Origin: Alistipes sp. ZOR0009
GTDB lineage: Bacteria; Bacteroidota; Bacteroidia; Bacteroidales; ZOR0009
Reading direction: 5' to 3'
Length of the DNA: 36,101 bases
Assembly: GCF_000798815.1 (NCBI RefSeq)
Contig: NZ_JTLD01000032.1
Coordinates: forward strand, 1-36,101
Of the stretch, positions 9,049 to 18,729 are shown one piece after another; the stretch's first letter is position 1, and every line of letters starts with the position of its first letter. The notes beneath the pieces were generated by a model. That model was not told the origin of the DNA. It worked only from the letters and a program-made list of their open reading frames with translations, and did no database searches. Made by a program: the position numbers and the translations under genes.

Positions 9049-9094
9049 CCGACGAGCCGCTATTTTAGGCCGACGAGCGGAAATAGGTCGAGGA
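9049..9094 (-). promoter_or_regulatory. Direct repeats spaced 21 bp next to the receptor promoter
   Basis: CCGACGAGC occurs at 9049-9057 and again at 9070-9078, and a weaker GGTCGAGGA lies at 9086-9094. The 21-bp spacing is two DNA turns. The block sits just upstream of the proposed -33 element. This suggests a binding site for an activator, which is unidentified. Confidence 0.35.
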
Positions 9095-9620
9095 TCAACC
9101 GCATTCTTGTTGGGTAAGAATGGCGGTTGCCTTGCCTGTTCATCTAATAAAAGTTGAATTATCATCGTTGTTGGGTGTTAAAAAAAATATTTATTGAGAA
9201 TAAAATGTTTTAGGAATGACTTTTAACTTAAAAGAGGAGGCTTCAAATGCAGATCGTCGGTTGGATATCTAGAAAAGATGCTTTTGTTAAAATGGATCTA
9301 ATGTGTTGTATGTTAGATTAGAAAACCTTGCCGCAAACGAATGTGTTTGGATCAATCTCAAAAAGGGGAGTATAATAAAAGGTTAAAAGAATCGGATGCA
9401 AACCTTTGCATTGTTGTTTTTGTGTTAAACCCGTTAACGGCTTGTTAATCCTATAGTTATTTTTTAAATATTTGTGGTGAGCGGTTATGTAGTTTAAGAA
9501 TGCAGCTCTGCAAGCGTTTGCTGAAGTTTAATTGTAAGAGAAAAGAGGGCGGGAGTTAAAATCCCCAATTTTAGAATAGAACAGACCTTAGATGTCAAGT
9601 GTTTTCAACAACCAAACCCT

Positions 9621-10022
9621 ATGCGAAACGTAATTAACACGCTAACTCTTTTAATTATCGCCCCATTTTTGGTGGTAGGCGGGCTTCCGGCAAGTTCTGC
9701 CGCGGCTGCTTCTGGCGATAGTAAAACGGAACAGGCTCCTGTCGGCAACGCCGAGGCGGCTGATGGTGGCATTCTATCCGCGATTTCCACTTTTATTATA
9801 GATGCGGCAAACAAAATCGCCGATTTAGTTTGCTCATTAGCTCAATCCATCTTTTTTTCTGCGTCAGATTCGGACGACGAGGAGGAGTCTTCCATCTTCG
9901 AGTTCGACTACCAGCCGCTAATGCGGGGTGTCGTTGGCTCATTTCTCAGCGTTCATTTCCGAATTTTGCAGGACAGGTTCTCGCTAACCTCGCTTTTTAA
10001 CGAAAGCGGCCGACCAGGATAG
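9621..10022 (+). CDS. Small putative secreted protein, function unknown
   Basis: The 133-residue frame opens with a plausible signal peptide (hydrophobic segment about residues 7-24, cleavage near SSAAAA). A hydrophobic stretch follows around residues 50-78, then an acidic SDSDDEEESS patch and a basic C-terminus. I recognise no family. A weak promoter-like pair (TTG at 9442-9444, AATATTTG at 9467-9474) lies about 150 nt upstream. It precedes susC in the same direction with a 179-nt gap. The 8984-9620 interval otherwise holds only the receptor promoter region and no gene I can defend. The frame could be spurious, but the leader-like N-terminus favours a real gene. Confidence 0.5.
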   Translation: MRNVINTLTLLIIAPFLVVGGLPASSAAAASGDSKTEQAPVGNAEAADGGILSAISTFIIDAANKIADLVCSLAQSIFFSASDSDDEEESSIFEFDYQPLMRGVVGSFLSVHFRILQDRFSLTSLFNESGRPG

Positions 10023-10119
10023 CGTTCGCTACCTATCCTTACGGATACTTCCAGATGTATTAAAAATCTTATTCTGGGCTTTTGTAAAAAAAGCTCGGAT
10101 GGGGAAATTACATATCTAC

Positions 10120-10131
10120 CAAATCGATTTG
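10120..10131. promoter_or_regulatory. Palindromic operator candidate upstream of susC
   Basis: CAAATCGATTTG is a perfect 12-bp palindrome with a central CG, about 70 nt before the susC ATG. This is the general shape of LacI-family operators. No regulator of that family is in the window, so this is a candidate only. Confidence 0.35.
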
Positions 10132-10201
10132 ACGGTTTGGGATGTAGTTCAAAGTGTCAATAAAAATCAAAATTTCAATTAACCCTACAAATCGCGTTGT
10201 T

Positions 10202-13177
10202 ATGAAAAGACAATGGATGTTTAAAATGCTGTTGCTGTTTGTTGGCATCGCCTGCTTTGGAAGCGTGCATGCTCAGCAGCTGACGGTCACAGGTGTTATC
10301 ACCGATGCAAAAGATGGTAGTCCTCTTCCGGGTGTTACTATCATTCTGAAAGGTTCATCGACTGGTACAGTTACCGACATCGATGGCAAGTATTCTATTA
10401 AAGCAAGTAAAGGACAGTCTTTAACCTACTCTTTTGTAGGGTACAAGTCTCAAGTTGTGGTTGTAGAGTCAAATAGCTACAACATTAAGCTGCAAACCGA
10501 TAACATGTCTATCGACGAGGTGGTGGTTATTGGTTATGGTACCGTTAAAAAGTCCGATGCTACAGGTTCTGTATCGGTTGTTAGCTCAAAAGACTTCAAC
10601 GACGGGGCTATTTCGTCTCCCGATCAGCTGATAACAGGACGTATTGCAGGGGTACAGGTAACATCTGCAGGCGGCGCTCCTGGTGCTGGATCTACCATCC
10701 GTATTCGTGGAGGTTCTTCCCTTTCGGCTAAAAACGATCCGTTGGTAGTTGTTGATGGTGTTCCTTTAGACAACGATGGTGTTGTTGGTATGGGCAACCC
10801 GCTAACCACCATTAATCCTAACGATATCGAAACGTTTACCGTTCTTAAGGATGCTTCGGCTACCGCTATTTACGGTTCTCGCGCTTCTAACGGTGTAATT
10901 ATTATTACCACCAAGAAAGGTAAGAAGGGATCAAGCATGTCTGTAAACTATGCTGGTAACGTATCTGTTGGTGTTCCAACAAAAACTATCGACGTTCTTT
11001 CTGGCGATCAATTCAGAACGCTGTTTAAAGAAAAGGGGCTTGTTAGCGATCGTTTAGGCGATGCCAGCACCGATTGGCAGGATGAAATCTACCGTACTGC
11101 CGTTAGCACCGACCATAACGTAAGCCTTTCGGGTGCAGTAAAGTCGATGCCTTACCGCGTTTCATTGGGATATACCAACGAAAATGGTATTCTAAAGACA
11201 TCGAAGATGGATCGTACTACAGCGGCAGCTAATCTTAGCCCATCTTTCCTCGACGATCATCTTAAGGTAAATCTTAACGCTAAATATTCGTTTACTAAGA
11301 ACCATTTTGCCGATCAGGGTGCTATCGGAAATGCACTTCGTTTCAATCCAACTGTAAATCCTTACAGCACCGACCCTCTTTTCGCTAAGTTTGGTGGCTA
11401 CTACACCGATCTGAATGCAGATAAGGGGCCAGACAACCTAGCACCAACCAACCCGTTGGCACTTCTTTACCAAAAGAACGATGTGGCAGATGTTAACCGT
11501 TTTATTGGTAACGCTCAAATCGATTATAGCTTCCATTTCCTTCCAGAACTTAAGGCTAGCCTAAATGTGGGGATGGATAACTCTTACAGCGACGGTAGCG
11601 TATTCATTGGCGAAAATGCTGCTTGGTTATATCGTCAAAATGCAGATGGAACGCTTGATGGCGGTGCCGATCGTGTTTACAAGCAAAATAAAAAGAATCA
11701 GCTGCTCGATTTTTACTTCAACTACAACAAGAACTTGGAGCAGATTAAGAGTAAGCTCGATGTTACGGCTGGTTACTCTTGGCAGCACTTTAAGCGCGAT
11801 GGTAGTGCCTACGAAACAAACGTAGCTAAGACTCGTGTTCTCGAAAATACAAAGTATATCACCGAGAGCTACCTCGTTTCGCTGTTTGCTCGTTTAAACT
11901 ACACCCTAAACGAAAAATATATTCTTACGGCTACCGTACGTCGCGATGGTTCTAGCCGTTTTGGCGAGGACAATCGTTGGGGAATGTTCCCTTCTGTTGC
12001 GCTAGGTTGGGATTTAAAGAAGGAAAACTTCCTGAAAGATGTAAAAGCATTATCTGCGCTTAAGCTTCGTTTGGGCTACGGTATAACTGGTCAGCAGGAT
12101 ATTAATAATGGAGACTATCCTTACCTTGCTCGCTACACGAAGAGCGAAGAAAACGCTGGCTACATATTCGGCGATACGCCTATTCAAACGCTTCGTCCCG
12201 ATGGGTATGACTCTAACCTGAAATGGGAGGAGACAACCACCTACAACGTTGCGTTAGACTATGGCTTCCTTAACAACCGTATCTCTGGTACTCTCGACTT
12301 CTACATGAGAAAAACCGACGACCTGCTTAACTTTATTCCAATACCTGCCGGATCTAACCTCACCAACATGATTCTTACCAACGTTGGTAGCCTAGAGAAC
12401 AAGGGGGTGGAGTTTTCTATCAACGCTCGTCCAATTAGCAGCAAAGACTTTAACTGGGAAGTTGGTTTGAACGCAACTTATAACAAGAATAAGATTACAA
12501 AGCTAATCAACAGCAACGATCCTAACTACCTTGGCGTTAAGGTTGGCGGTATTGCTGGTGGTACTGGTAACACCATTCAAATTCATAGCGTAGGGTATGC
12601 TGCTGGCGCATTCTACGTGTACGAGCAGGTTTACGACGAAGCCGGAAAGCCTATCGAGAACCTTTACGTAGACAGAAATGGTGATGGAGTAGTAAACGAG
12701 GCCGATATGTACCACTACAAGAACTCAACTCCAGACGTAACCATGGGTATCAACTCTAGGTTGTCTTACAAAAACTGGGATTTCAGCTTTGCTGGTCGTT
12801 TAAGCCTTGGAAACTACAACTACAACAACGTATTTTCTGACAGAGGTACCGATAAATTCCTAAAACACTCTAACGGATATCTTTCTAACATCGTATCTAA
12901 CTGGTATAACACCGGATTTACAGGATCAGAGAAGCATTTCTTGAGCGATTACTATGTAACCAACGCGTCATTCTTTAAGATGGACAACATAACTCTTGGT
13001 TACAACTTCGATAAGCCAGCGAAGTTTATCAGCAACCTTCGTGTTTACGGAACCGTGCAGAATGCCTTTACCATTACGAAGTACGACGGTCTTGATCCAG
13101 AGGTTTATGGTGGTATCGACAACAACATCTACCCACGTCCTCGTACATTCCTTTTTGGAGTTAACCTAACTTTCTAA
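10202..13177 (+). CDS. susC: SusC/RagA-family TonB-linked outer-membrane glycan transporter
   Basis: From the ATG at 10202 (MKRQWMFKM) the protein has 991 residues, normal for SusC. A frame starting at 10154 would add 16 residues ahead of the signal peptide and is unlikely. Order: signal peptide ending VHAQ, carboxypeptidase-regulatory-like domain (about 27-105), the SusC hallmark IDEVVVIGYGTVKKSD (about 109-124), plug with IRIRGGSSL and PLVVVDGVPL, and a barrel ending FGVNLTF. It takes bound oligosaccharide across the outer membrane, driven by TonB, with SusD as the lid. susD follows after 19 nt and susE after that. The GH31 enzyme nearby suggests alpha-glucosidic substrates. Confidence 0.95.
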   Translation: MKRQWMFKMLLLFVGIACFGSVHAQQLTVTGVITDAKDGSPLPGVTIILKGSSTGTVTDIDGKYSIKASKGQSLTYSFVGYKSQVVVVESNSYNIKLQTDNMSIDEVVVIGYGTVKKSDATGSVSVVSSKDFNDGAISSPDQLITGRIAGVQVTSAGGAPGAGSTIRIRGGSSLSAKNDPLVVVDGVPLDNDGVVGMGNPLTTINPNDIETFTVLKDASATAIYGSRASNGVIIITTKKGKKGSSMSVNYAGNVSVGVPTKTIDVLSGDQFRTLFKEKGLVSDRLGDASTDWQDEIYRTAVSTDHNVSLSGAVKSMPYRVSLGYTNENGILKTSKMDRTTAAANLSPSFLDDHLKVNLNAKYSFTKNHFADQGAIGNALRFNPTVNPYSTDPLFAKFGGYYTDLNADKGPDNLAPTNPLALLYQKNDVADVNRFIGNAQIDYSFHFLPELKASLNVGMDNSYSDGSVFIGENAAWLYRQNADGTLDGGADRVYKQNKKNQLLDFYFNYNKNLEQIKSKLDVTAGYSWQHFKRDGSAYETNVAKTRVLENTKYITESYLVSLFARLNYTLNEKYILTATVRRDGSSRFGEDNRWGMFPSVALGWDLKKENFLKDVKALSALKLRLGYGITGQQDINNGDYPYLARYTKSEENAGYIFGDTPIQTLRPDGYDSNLKWEETTTYNVALDYGFLNNRISGTLDFYMRKTDDLLNFIPIPAGSNLTNMILTNVGSLENKGVEFSINARPISSKDFNWEVGLNATYNKNKITKLINSNDPNYLGVKVGGIAGGTGNTIQIHSVGYAAGAFYVYEQVYDEAGKPIENLYVDRNGDGVVNEADMYHYKNSTPDVTMGINSRLSYKNWDFSFAGRLSLGNYNYNNVFSDRGTDKFLKHSNGYLSNIVSNWYNTGFTGSEKHFLSDYYVTNASFFKMDNITLGYNFDKPAKFISNLRVYGTVQNAFTITKYDGLDPEVYGGIDNNIYPRPRTFLFGVNLTF

Positions 13178-13196
13178 TTAAATAAAGTTTTGAGTT

Positions 13197-14843
13197 ATGA
13201 AAAATCGATTTATTAAAAATATAGTTCTTTTCCTTGCTGTAAGCGCTACGCTTACCTCTTGCTTCAAGGATTTGGATACGCAACCTATCGATAATAATGT
13301 TCAGGCTATCGATAAGGTTTATAAGGATAAGGCAAACTACAAGAAGGTGCTTGCCAAACTTTACGCAGGGCTTGCAGTAAGCGGACAGCAGGGGCCATCT
13401 GGCAAACCCGATATCAGCGGACAGGACGAAGGCTATGGTCAATACATCCGCGGATACTTTTATCTTCAGGAGTATACTACAGATGAGGCCGTAATTGGTT
13501 GGAACGATGGTACGCTTCAGGATCTTCACGCGCAGCGTTGGACTGCCTCTGACGGCTTTATCCAAACCTCTTACTACCGTATTATGCACCAAATTGCAGC
13601 TTGCAATGAGTTCCTTCGCGAAACAACTGACGAAAAGTTGGCGTCGAGAGGGTTTGGTGCCGATACAGAATTCAAGAAGGAGGTGGCAAACTATAGAACC
13701 GAGGCTCGTTTCCTTCGTGCGTTGAGCACTTGGCACGGAATCGACCTATTTGGTAACATCCCATTTGTAACCGAAAAGGGCGGCGTAGGTGTAGGACTTG
13801 GCGACAACATGCCAAAGCAGCACCGCCAAGGACGTGCCGGTTTGTTTAGCTACGCAACTAACGAGCTTAGGGCTATTGAGAACGAAATCCCTGCAACCAA
13901 CGAGTACGGACGTGCCGATAAGGCTGCCGTTTGGACTTTGCTAGCAAAGCTCTACCTAAACTCCGAAGTTTATACCGGTACTGCAAAGTACGACTCTACG
14001 CTTATTTACGCCAACAAGGTAATTGACAATTCTGGTCGTACGCTTTACACCAAGAGCTATCCAGAACTCTTTATGGCTGATAATGACAGAGCAGCCCTAC
14101 GTTCAGAGATTATTTTCCCTGTACGCTACGACGGACATCTTATTAAAACCTTTGGCGGTACCTCATTTATCATTAATGCTGCAATCGGAGGCGATATGAA
14201 GCCTAACGATTACGGAATGAAGGGTAACTGGAGCGGACACCGTGCTACCAAAGCCCTAGTAAACAAGTTCGAAAACATCAACGCCGACGGAGTTAGCCCC
14301 GACAAGCGTGCGTTGTTCTTTGCCAAGGGACAAAAGCTTGAAATTAACGACTTAGGTAAGTTTAACGATGGTTTTGCGGTTGTAAAGTTCACCAACAAGA
14401 ACAGCGATGGCACCAACGGTAAAGATCTTGAGTTTGCCGACACCGACTTCCCTATGTTCCGCCTATCTGATGTGTACTTAATGTATGCCGAAGCAAAAGT
14501 TCGTCTTTCGGGAGATGGGGCAATCGATGCAAAGGGATTGGGCCTCATCAACCAGATCCGCGAGCGCGCCTACGGCGACAAGAGCGGAGATGTTACTGCA
14601 GCGCAGATTACCAAGAACTTTATTCTGAACGAGCGTGCTCGCGAGCTCTACTGGGAAGGTCATCGTAGAACCGACCTCATTCGTTTTGGTCGATTTACCG
14701 ACGCTTCGGAATACACTTGGCCTTGGAAGGGCGGCGTGAAGGATGGAGCCTCAGTGGCAAGCTACTTCAGCATTTTCCCCATTCCTTCTTCTGACATTGC
14801 TGCGAATCCTTCGCTAATTCAGAATCCAGGATACTCAAAATAG
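13197..14843 (+). CDS. susD: SusD/RagB-family glycan-binding lipoprotein
   Basis: This 548-residue surface lipoprotein has a lipobox ending LTSC (lipidated Cys about residue 22). It is of helical SusD type with TPR-like segments. The late motif ARELYWEGHRRTDLIRFGRF (about residues 482-501) is diagnostic of the RagB/SusD family. It forms the hinged lid over the SusC barrel and binds the incoming glycan. It sits 19 nt after susC and 30 nt before susE, all on one strand, so a single operon is likely. Long frames on the opposite strand are antisense shadows. Confidence 0.95.
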   Translation: MKNRFIKNIVLFLAVSATLTSCFKDLDTQPIDNNVQAIDKVYKDKANYKKVLAKLYAGLAVSGQQGPSGKPDISGQDEGYGQYIRGYFYLQEYTTDEAVIGWNDGTLQDLHAQRWTASDGFIQTSYYRIMHQIAACNEFLRETTDEKLASRGFGADTEFKKEVANYRTEARFLRALSTWHGIDLFGNIPFVTEKGGVGVGLGDNMPKQHRQGRAGLFSYATNELRAIENEIPATNEYGRADKAAVWTLLAKLYLNSEVYTGTAKYDSTLIYANKVIDNSGRTLYTKSYPELFMADNDRAALRSEIIFPVRYDGHLIKTFGGTSFIINAAIGGDMKPNDYGMKGNWSGHRATKALVNKFENINADGVSPDKRALFFAKGQKLEINDLGKFNDGFAVVKFTNKNSDGTNGKDLEFADTDFPMFRLSDVYLMYAEAKVRLSGDGAIDAKGLGLINQIRERAYGDKSGDVTAAQITKNFILNERARELYWEGHRRTDLIRFGRFTDASEYTWPWKGGVKDGASVASYFSIFPIPSSDIAANPSLIQNPGYSK

Positions 14844-14873
14844 GCGTTTATCATTTAGTAAAAACAGACGACA

Positions 14874-15905
14874 ATGAAAATTCTAAAATATTTCCCGATT
14901 GTGTTGGGGCTTTTGGCTGCTAGCTGCGAAGATTCGGCAGACCCTCAGCTATTAAAGGATAAAATTCCTGCAACCTTGGATAAATCGCTCGAAGGAACTT
15001 CGTACGTGTTTGAAGAGGCTAAGGCAAATGAGGTAGCCGCCACGTTTAAGTGGGCTCCCGCCAATTTTGGCTATCAGGCTGCCGTAAAGTATACGGTTGA
15101 GGCTTCGCTGCCAGATGCTAAGTTCGAAAAGCCGGTAGCTATTGCACAAACCACCAGTACCTCTATCAGCTTGCTTACAGGCCTCTTTAACGAAAAGGTT
15201 TTTACAGGCTTAAAGATTAAGGAAGGCGTTCAAACCGAGATTTTGGTACGCGTTAAGGCCTCTATCTCTAGCGCCGTTGCCAACATTTACAGCGAGCCTA
15301 TTAAAATAAAGGTAACTCCTTATTTTATCGAACGTAAAATAGGCAAAATGTGGGCTCCTGGTAACCAAAATGGATGGAGCTTTAAGGATGTTGTCTATTC
15401 GATGGATAATAACGGAGAATATGAAAACTACTTCTACTATCCTGCCAACGGAGAGTTCTTATTTACTCCTGCTGACAGCTGGGATAATAAGTTTGGTGGC
15501 GCCAACGGAACCTTGAAGGAGGGTGGCGAAAATATCCTTGTAAAGAACGATAAGGCAGGCATGTTCCATGTTGAGGTTAGCTTAACCAACATGACTTACA
15601 CCCTAACACCCACAGATTGGAGCATTATTGGTGGTGCAGTTGGAGGCTGGGCGCCCGCTAACGATGTTATGTTTACTTGGGATGCCAACCTTAAGGCGCT
15701 TGTTGCAGAAGCCAACTTTACCACTGGCGAGGAGTATAAGTTTAGAGCCAACCACGATTGGAAGTTAGACTTTGGTGCTGGAGATGAGGAAGGCAAGCTT
15801 AAGTTTAAGGCAGGCAACATGCGTTTTACGCAACCTTCCGGAAAGTACAAGGTAACCTTCTTTATTATGGCTGCCGAGAAGTACTATACGCTCGAAAAGT
15901 TGTAG
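14874..15905 (+). CDS. susE: SusE/SusF-type starch-binding outer-membrane lipoprotein
   Basis: This 343-residue lipoprotein has a lipobox ending AASC (C18). An N-terminal SusE domain spans about residues 30-150. Two tandem SusE/SusF C-terminal carbohydrate-binding modules follow. The first (about 155-245) starts with KMWAPGNQNGWS and the second (about 248-343) with WSIIGGAVGGWAP, and both keep the aromatic positions seen in starch-binding modules. It would capture alpha-glucan at the cell surface for the SusCD complex. It is the last gene of the operon, as a strong terminator follows the stop by 56 nt. Confidence 0.88.
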   Translation: MKILKYFPIVLGLLAASCEDSADPQLLKDKIPATLDKSLEGTSYVFEEAKANEVAATFKWAPANFGYQAAVKYTVEASLPDAKFEKPVAIAQTTSTSISLLTGLFNEKVFTGLKIKEGVQTEILVRVKASISSAVANIYSEPIKIKVTPYFIERKIGKMWAPGNQNGWSFKDVVYSMDNNGEYENYFYYPANGEFLFTPADSWDNKFGGANGTLKEGGENILVKNDKAGMFHVEVSLTNMTYTLTPTDWSIIGGAVGGWAPANDVMFTWDANLKALVAEANFTTGEEYKFRANHDWKLDFGAGDEEGKLKFKAGNMRFTQPSGKYKVTFFIMAAEKYYTLEKL

Positions 15906-15961
15906 TAACATAAAAGCACTACGGGTCGCAATACCCTAGTTAATGTTAATTTACGTTTTAG

Positions 15962-15997
15962 AAAGGGGCCGCTGCGAAGCGTTCCCTTTTTTATTTT
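15962..15997 (+). terminator. Intrinsic terminator of the susCDE operon
   Basis: A 12-position hairpin (arms 15962-15973 and 15978-15989, AAAGGG outer stem, one G-T and one mismatch inside, 4-nt loop) runs straight into a T-rich tract. It separates susE from the GH31 gene, which therefore probably has its own promoter. Confidence 0.85.
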
Positions 15998-16105
15998 GTA
16001 GGCTTAGGATTCCTGCGGTAAGGTGCGCATTTCGCCGCAATCGGTTTGTACAAGCAGCAATACAGCACCTTTTAAATAGAATTCCCTGCTGTTTATCACG
16101 AATAA

Positions 16106-16123
16106 TTGGCAACCAGTTGCCAA
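16106..16123. promoter_or_regulatory. Palindromic operator candidate upstream of the GH31 gene
   Basis: TTGGCAACCAGTTGCCAA consists of two 8-bp arms and a 2-nt centre, with perfect symmetry. It lies 113 nt before the GH31 start and after the susE terminator. The shape suggests a dimeric regulator site. No classic -7 box was found in the rest of the 15906-16235 gap. Confidence 0.4.
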
Positions 16124-16235
16124 TTTAATCTAATTGCTTTAAATTCAGCATTCCGATTATCCAATTGGCGCAATCGTTTGTGCCTAAATGGGGCGGCTAA
16201 AGTCGATTTACTAGTTAAACTATAATTACACAGCA

Positions 16236-18635
16236 ATGCGTTTAAAAAGACTTATAGGACTTTTCGTGTTTGTTGCAATTAGCGGAGTAGCCCTTGCGCA
16301 GTGGAGCGAAACTACTGTAGCAAAGGCCACGGCGCTTATCAACCAAACAAAGGAGGGGACGTGGACCTTCCAAAACATGGGAAATGGGGTGCTAAAGGCT
16401 ACCTATCTTCCTAAAGGGTACACCCGTACGCAGCAAATCTCCGATGCCGTAATGACAAAACCCACGTTGGTGGCCGTTACCGATAAGGGGAATGGTACAA
16501 AGATGCTGGGCGATGTGGCAATTGCGAGCCACAATGGTAGCTTGTCTGTAAAAGTAGGCTCAACCGAGCTGCTTAGCAACCTGCATCCAGTTAAGGATAG
16601 CGTTTTTAACGGTTTTAGCATGGAGCTAACGCCCAGCGAGCAGGTATTTGGTGGAGGCGAGCGCGCCATCTCCATGAATCGTCGTGGGCATCGGTTCGAT
16701 TTCTACAACCGTCCCGACTACGGCTACGGTGTAGGTTCGGAAAACCTAAACTATGGTATTCCGTTCTTCATCTCCACTCGCGGCTACGGGATCTTCTTCG
16801 ATAACCCTTCTAAGGGCTATGCAGATATTGCCAAGAGCGATAAAAACCGTATGAACGTGGCCTTCGAGAGCGGAGAGCTGACGTTTTACCTCATCCCCGG
16901 AAGCAATCCGGAGGAAATACTAAAAAGGTACACGGCTATGATTGGTACCCAACCTATACCAGCCCGCTGGGTGTTTGGTAACTTCATGAGCCGCTTCGGA
17001 TACCGCAGCGAGGCCCAAATCCGCGACATCAAGGCCAAGATGAAGGCGGAACGTATTCCAATGGACGCCATAATCATCGACCTTTTTTGGTTTGGCGACA
17101 GCATCCAGAACTACGTGGGCAACCTCGATTGGGTAAACCGCAAGGCTTGGCCCGATCCTAAGAAGATGATTGCTGATTTTACGAAGGATAGCATCAACAC
17201 CATCCTAATTACCGAGCCTTACGTGGTAAAGAATACGCTAAACTACGAGGAGTCGGTGCCATTTTTAGCCACAGACAGCAAAGGAAAGGTGTACACGCTG
17301 CCCCACTTCTACTTTGGCAAGGGCGGTATCATCGATATGTTCCGAAAAGACTCGAAGGACTGGTTTTGGAGCAAGTATAAGAAGCAGATGGACATTGGCG
17401 TTAGCGGCTGGTGGGGCGACTTGGGCGAACCCGAAAACCATCCCGCCGATGTGTACCATAACCTGAAAGATTTGGGATACGGCGATCGTCTCTACTCGGC
17501 CAACGAGGTGCACAACATTTTTGGGCACTACTGGAATAAAATGCTCTTCGATAAGTTCGAAAAGGAGTATCCAAACGTGCGCCTGTTCAACCTTAACCGC
17601 TCGGGCTACGCCAATTCGGCGCGCTACATCATTTTTCCTTGGACTGGCGATGTGGGACGCCACTGGAGCGGTTATCGCGCCCAGCTGCCGCTAATGCTTA
17701 CCATGAGCATGAGCAATGTGCCATACATCCACAGCGATGCCGGCGGATTTACCTTTGCAAAGCAGGATAACGAGCTTTACGCCCGCTGGATGCAGATGTC
17801 TGCCTTCTCGCCAATTCTTCGTCCGCACGGAACAGCTTTAAAGGAGCTAATCCCCGACGCCGACAGCTACCCGAGCGAAGCCGCGCTGTTCGACGAGCCA
17901 TACAAGAGTATTGCCCGTAAGTACATCCAAATGCGCTACGATTTGCTTCCCTACAACTACACCTTAGGATACGACCACATGGCCAACTCCGAACCGCTGG
18001 TAAAACCGCTATTCTTCTACTCGTTTGACGATAAGGAGGCGCTAAAGGTCGAAGACCAGTACTACTGGGGACGAAACCTGATGGTTGCACCCGTGCTCGA
18101 GAGTGGGGCAACCAGCCGTAAGCTCTATCTTCCTGCTGGCAGCGAGTGGTACAGCTACCTTAACCCGCAAAAACCGCTAGCGGGCGGACAGTGGATAGAA
18201 CCAGCCGTAACCCTACAGGATATGCCTATCTACGCCAAGGCCGGAGCATTTATTCCTACTGCCCCTGGGTTACTAAACACCAAGCAGTACAATCCAGCCC
18301 AAGTGGTGGTTACCTACTACCCATCGGCTAAGCCATCATCGTACACCTTGTTCGACGACGATGGGGTAACCAACAAATCTTGGGAGCGCAAGCAGTTCGA
18401 GCTCATCACCTTTAAGTCTAACGGCAAGGGTCAGATAGCAATCAGCAGCAACGGTGGTAAGTATAAGGGCAAACCGTTGGTACGTACCTTTACCTTTAAT
18501 ATAGTAAACGTCGATAAGGCCCCCGCTTCGGTAACCGTGGCTGGCAAAAAGGCGAAGTCTACCTACAACGCCTCCACCCGTACGTTAACTCTTCAGGTGC
18601 CATTTAAGGGCAAGCCGGTGGTGGTAAAGTACTAA
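16236..18635 (+). CDS. Glycoside hydrolase family 31 (alpha-glucosidase type)
   Basis: This 799-residue exported enzyme has a signal peptide ending ALAQ. An N-terminal beta-sandwich (about 30-230) precedes a (beta/alpha)8 catalytic domain (about 240-600) and C-terminal beta domains. The GH31 nucleophile is expected at D395 in WWGDLGEPE and the acid/base at D501 in IHSDAGGF. GH31 members hydrolyse or transfer alpha-glucosyl (or alpha-xylosyl) residues by a retaining mechanism. The GDLGEPE form of the nucleophile loop differs from the WNDMNEP of classic alpha-glucosidases and may mark a transglucosylase or different subfamily. It lies just after susCDE and probably trims the oligosaccharides that the transporter imports, in the periplasm. 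Confidence 0.92.
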   Translation: MRLKRLIGLFVFVAISGVALAQWSETTVAKATALINQTKEGTWTFQNMGNGVLKATYLPKGYTRTQQISDAVMTKPTLVAVTDKGNGTKMLGDVAIASHNGSLSVKVGSTELLSNLHPVKDSVFNGFSMELTPSEQVFGGGERAISMNRRGHRFDFYNRPDYGYGVGSENLNYGIPFFISTRGYGIFFDNPSKGYADIAKSDKNRMNVAFESGELTFYLIPGSNPEEILKRYTAMIGTQPIPARWVFGNFMSRFGYRSEAQIRDIKAKMKAERIPMDAIIIDLFWFGDSIQNYVGNLDWVNRKAWPDPKKMIADFTKDSINTILITEPYVVKNTLNYEESVPFLATDSKGKVYTLPHFYFGKGGIIDMFRKDSKDWFWSKYKKQMDIGVSGWWGDLGEPENHPADVYHNLKDLGYGDRLYSANEVHNIFGHYWNKMLFDKFEKEYPNVRLFNLNRSGYANSARYIIFPWTGDVGRHWSGYRAQLPLMLTMSMSNVPYIHSDAGGFTFAKQDNELYARWMQMSAFSPILRPHGTALKELIPDADSYPSEAALFDEPYKSIARKYIQMRYDLLPYNYTLGYDHMANSEPLVKPLFFYSFDDKEALKVEDQYYWGRNLMVAPVLESGATSRKLYLPAGSEWYSYLNPQKPLAGGQWIEPAVTLQDMPIYAKAGAFIPTAPGLLNTKQYNPAQVVVTYYPSAKPSSYTLFDDDGVTNKSWERKQFELITFKSNGKGQIAISSNGGKYKGKPLVRTFTFNIVNVDKAPASVTVAGKKAKSTYNASTRTLTLQVPFKGKPVVVKY

Positions 18636-18729
18636 CCCGCGCTTAAGCGAAATAAGAAAAAGGAGGTATAAGGACGTTTTTTTATATAAAAGAATGTTCT
18701 CTCTAGGATAAAGAAGTTGAGTTGGTAAT

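Noticed and set aside
9247-9321. 24-codon ORF with a good AGAGGAGG ribosome-binding sequence
   Set aside because: It is too short, no promoter or terminator was seen, and the gene just downstream runs independently. Chance is likely.
13161-13736. 191-codon minus-strand frame inside susD
   Set aside because: It is antisense to a clear SusD gene with no family features. Similar long antisense frames across SusC, GH31, TonB receptor and repeat genes were dismissed for the same reason.
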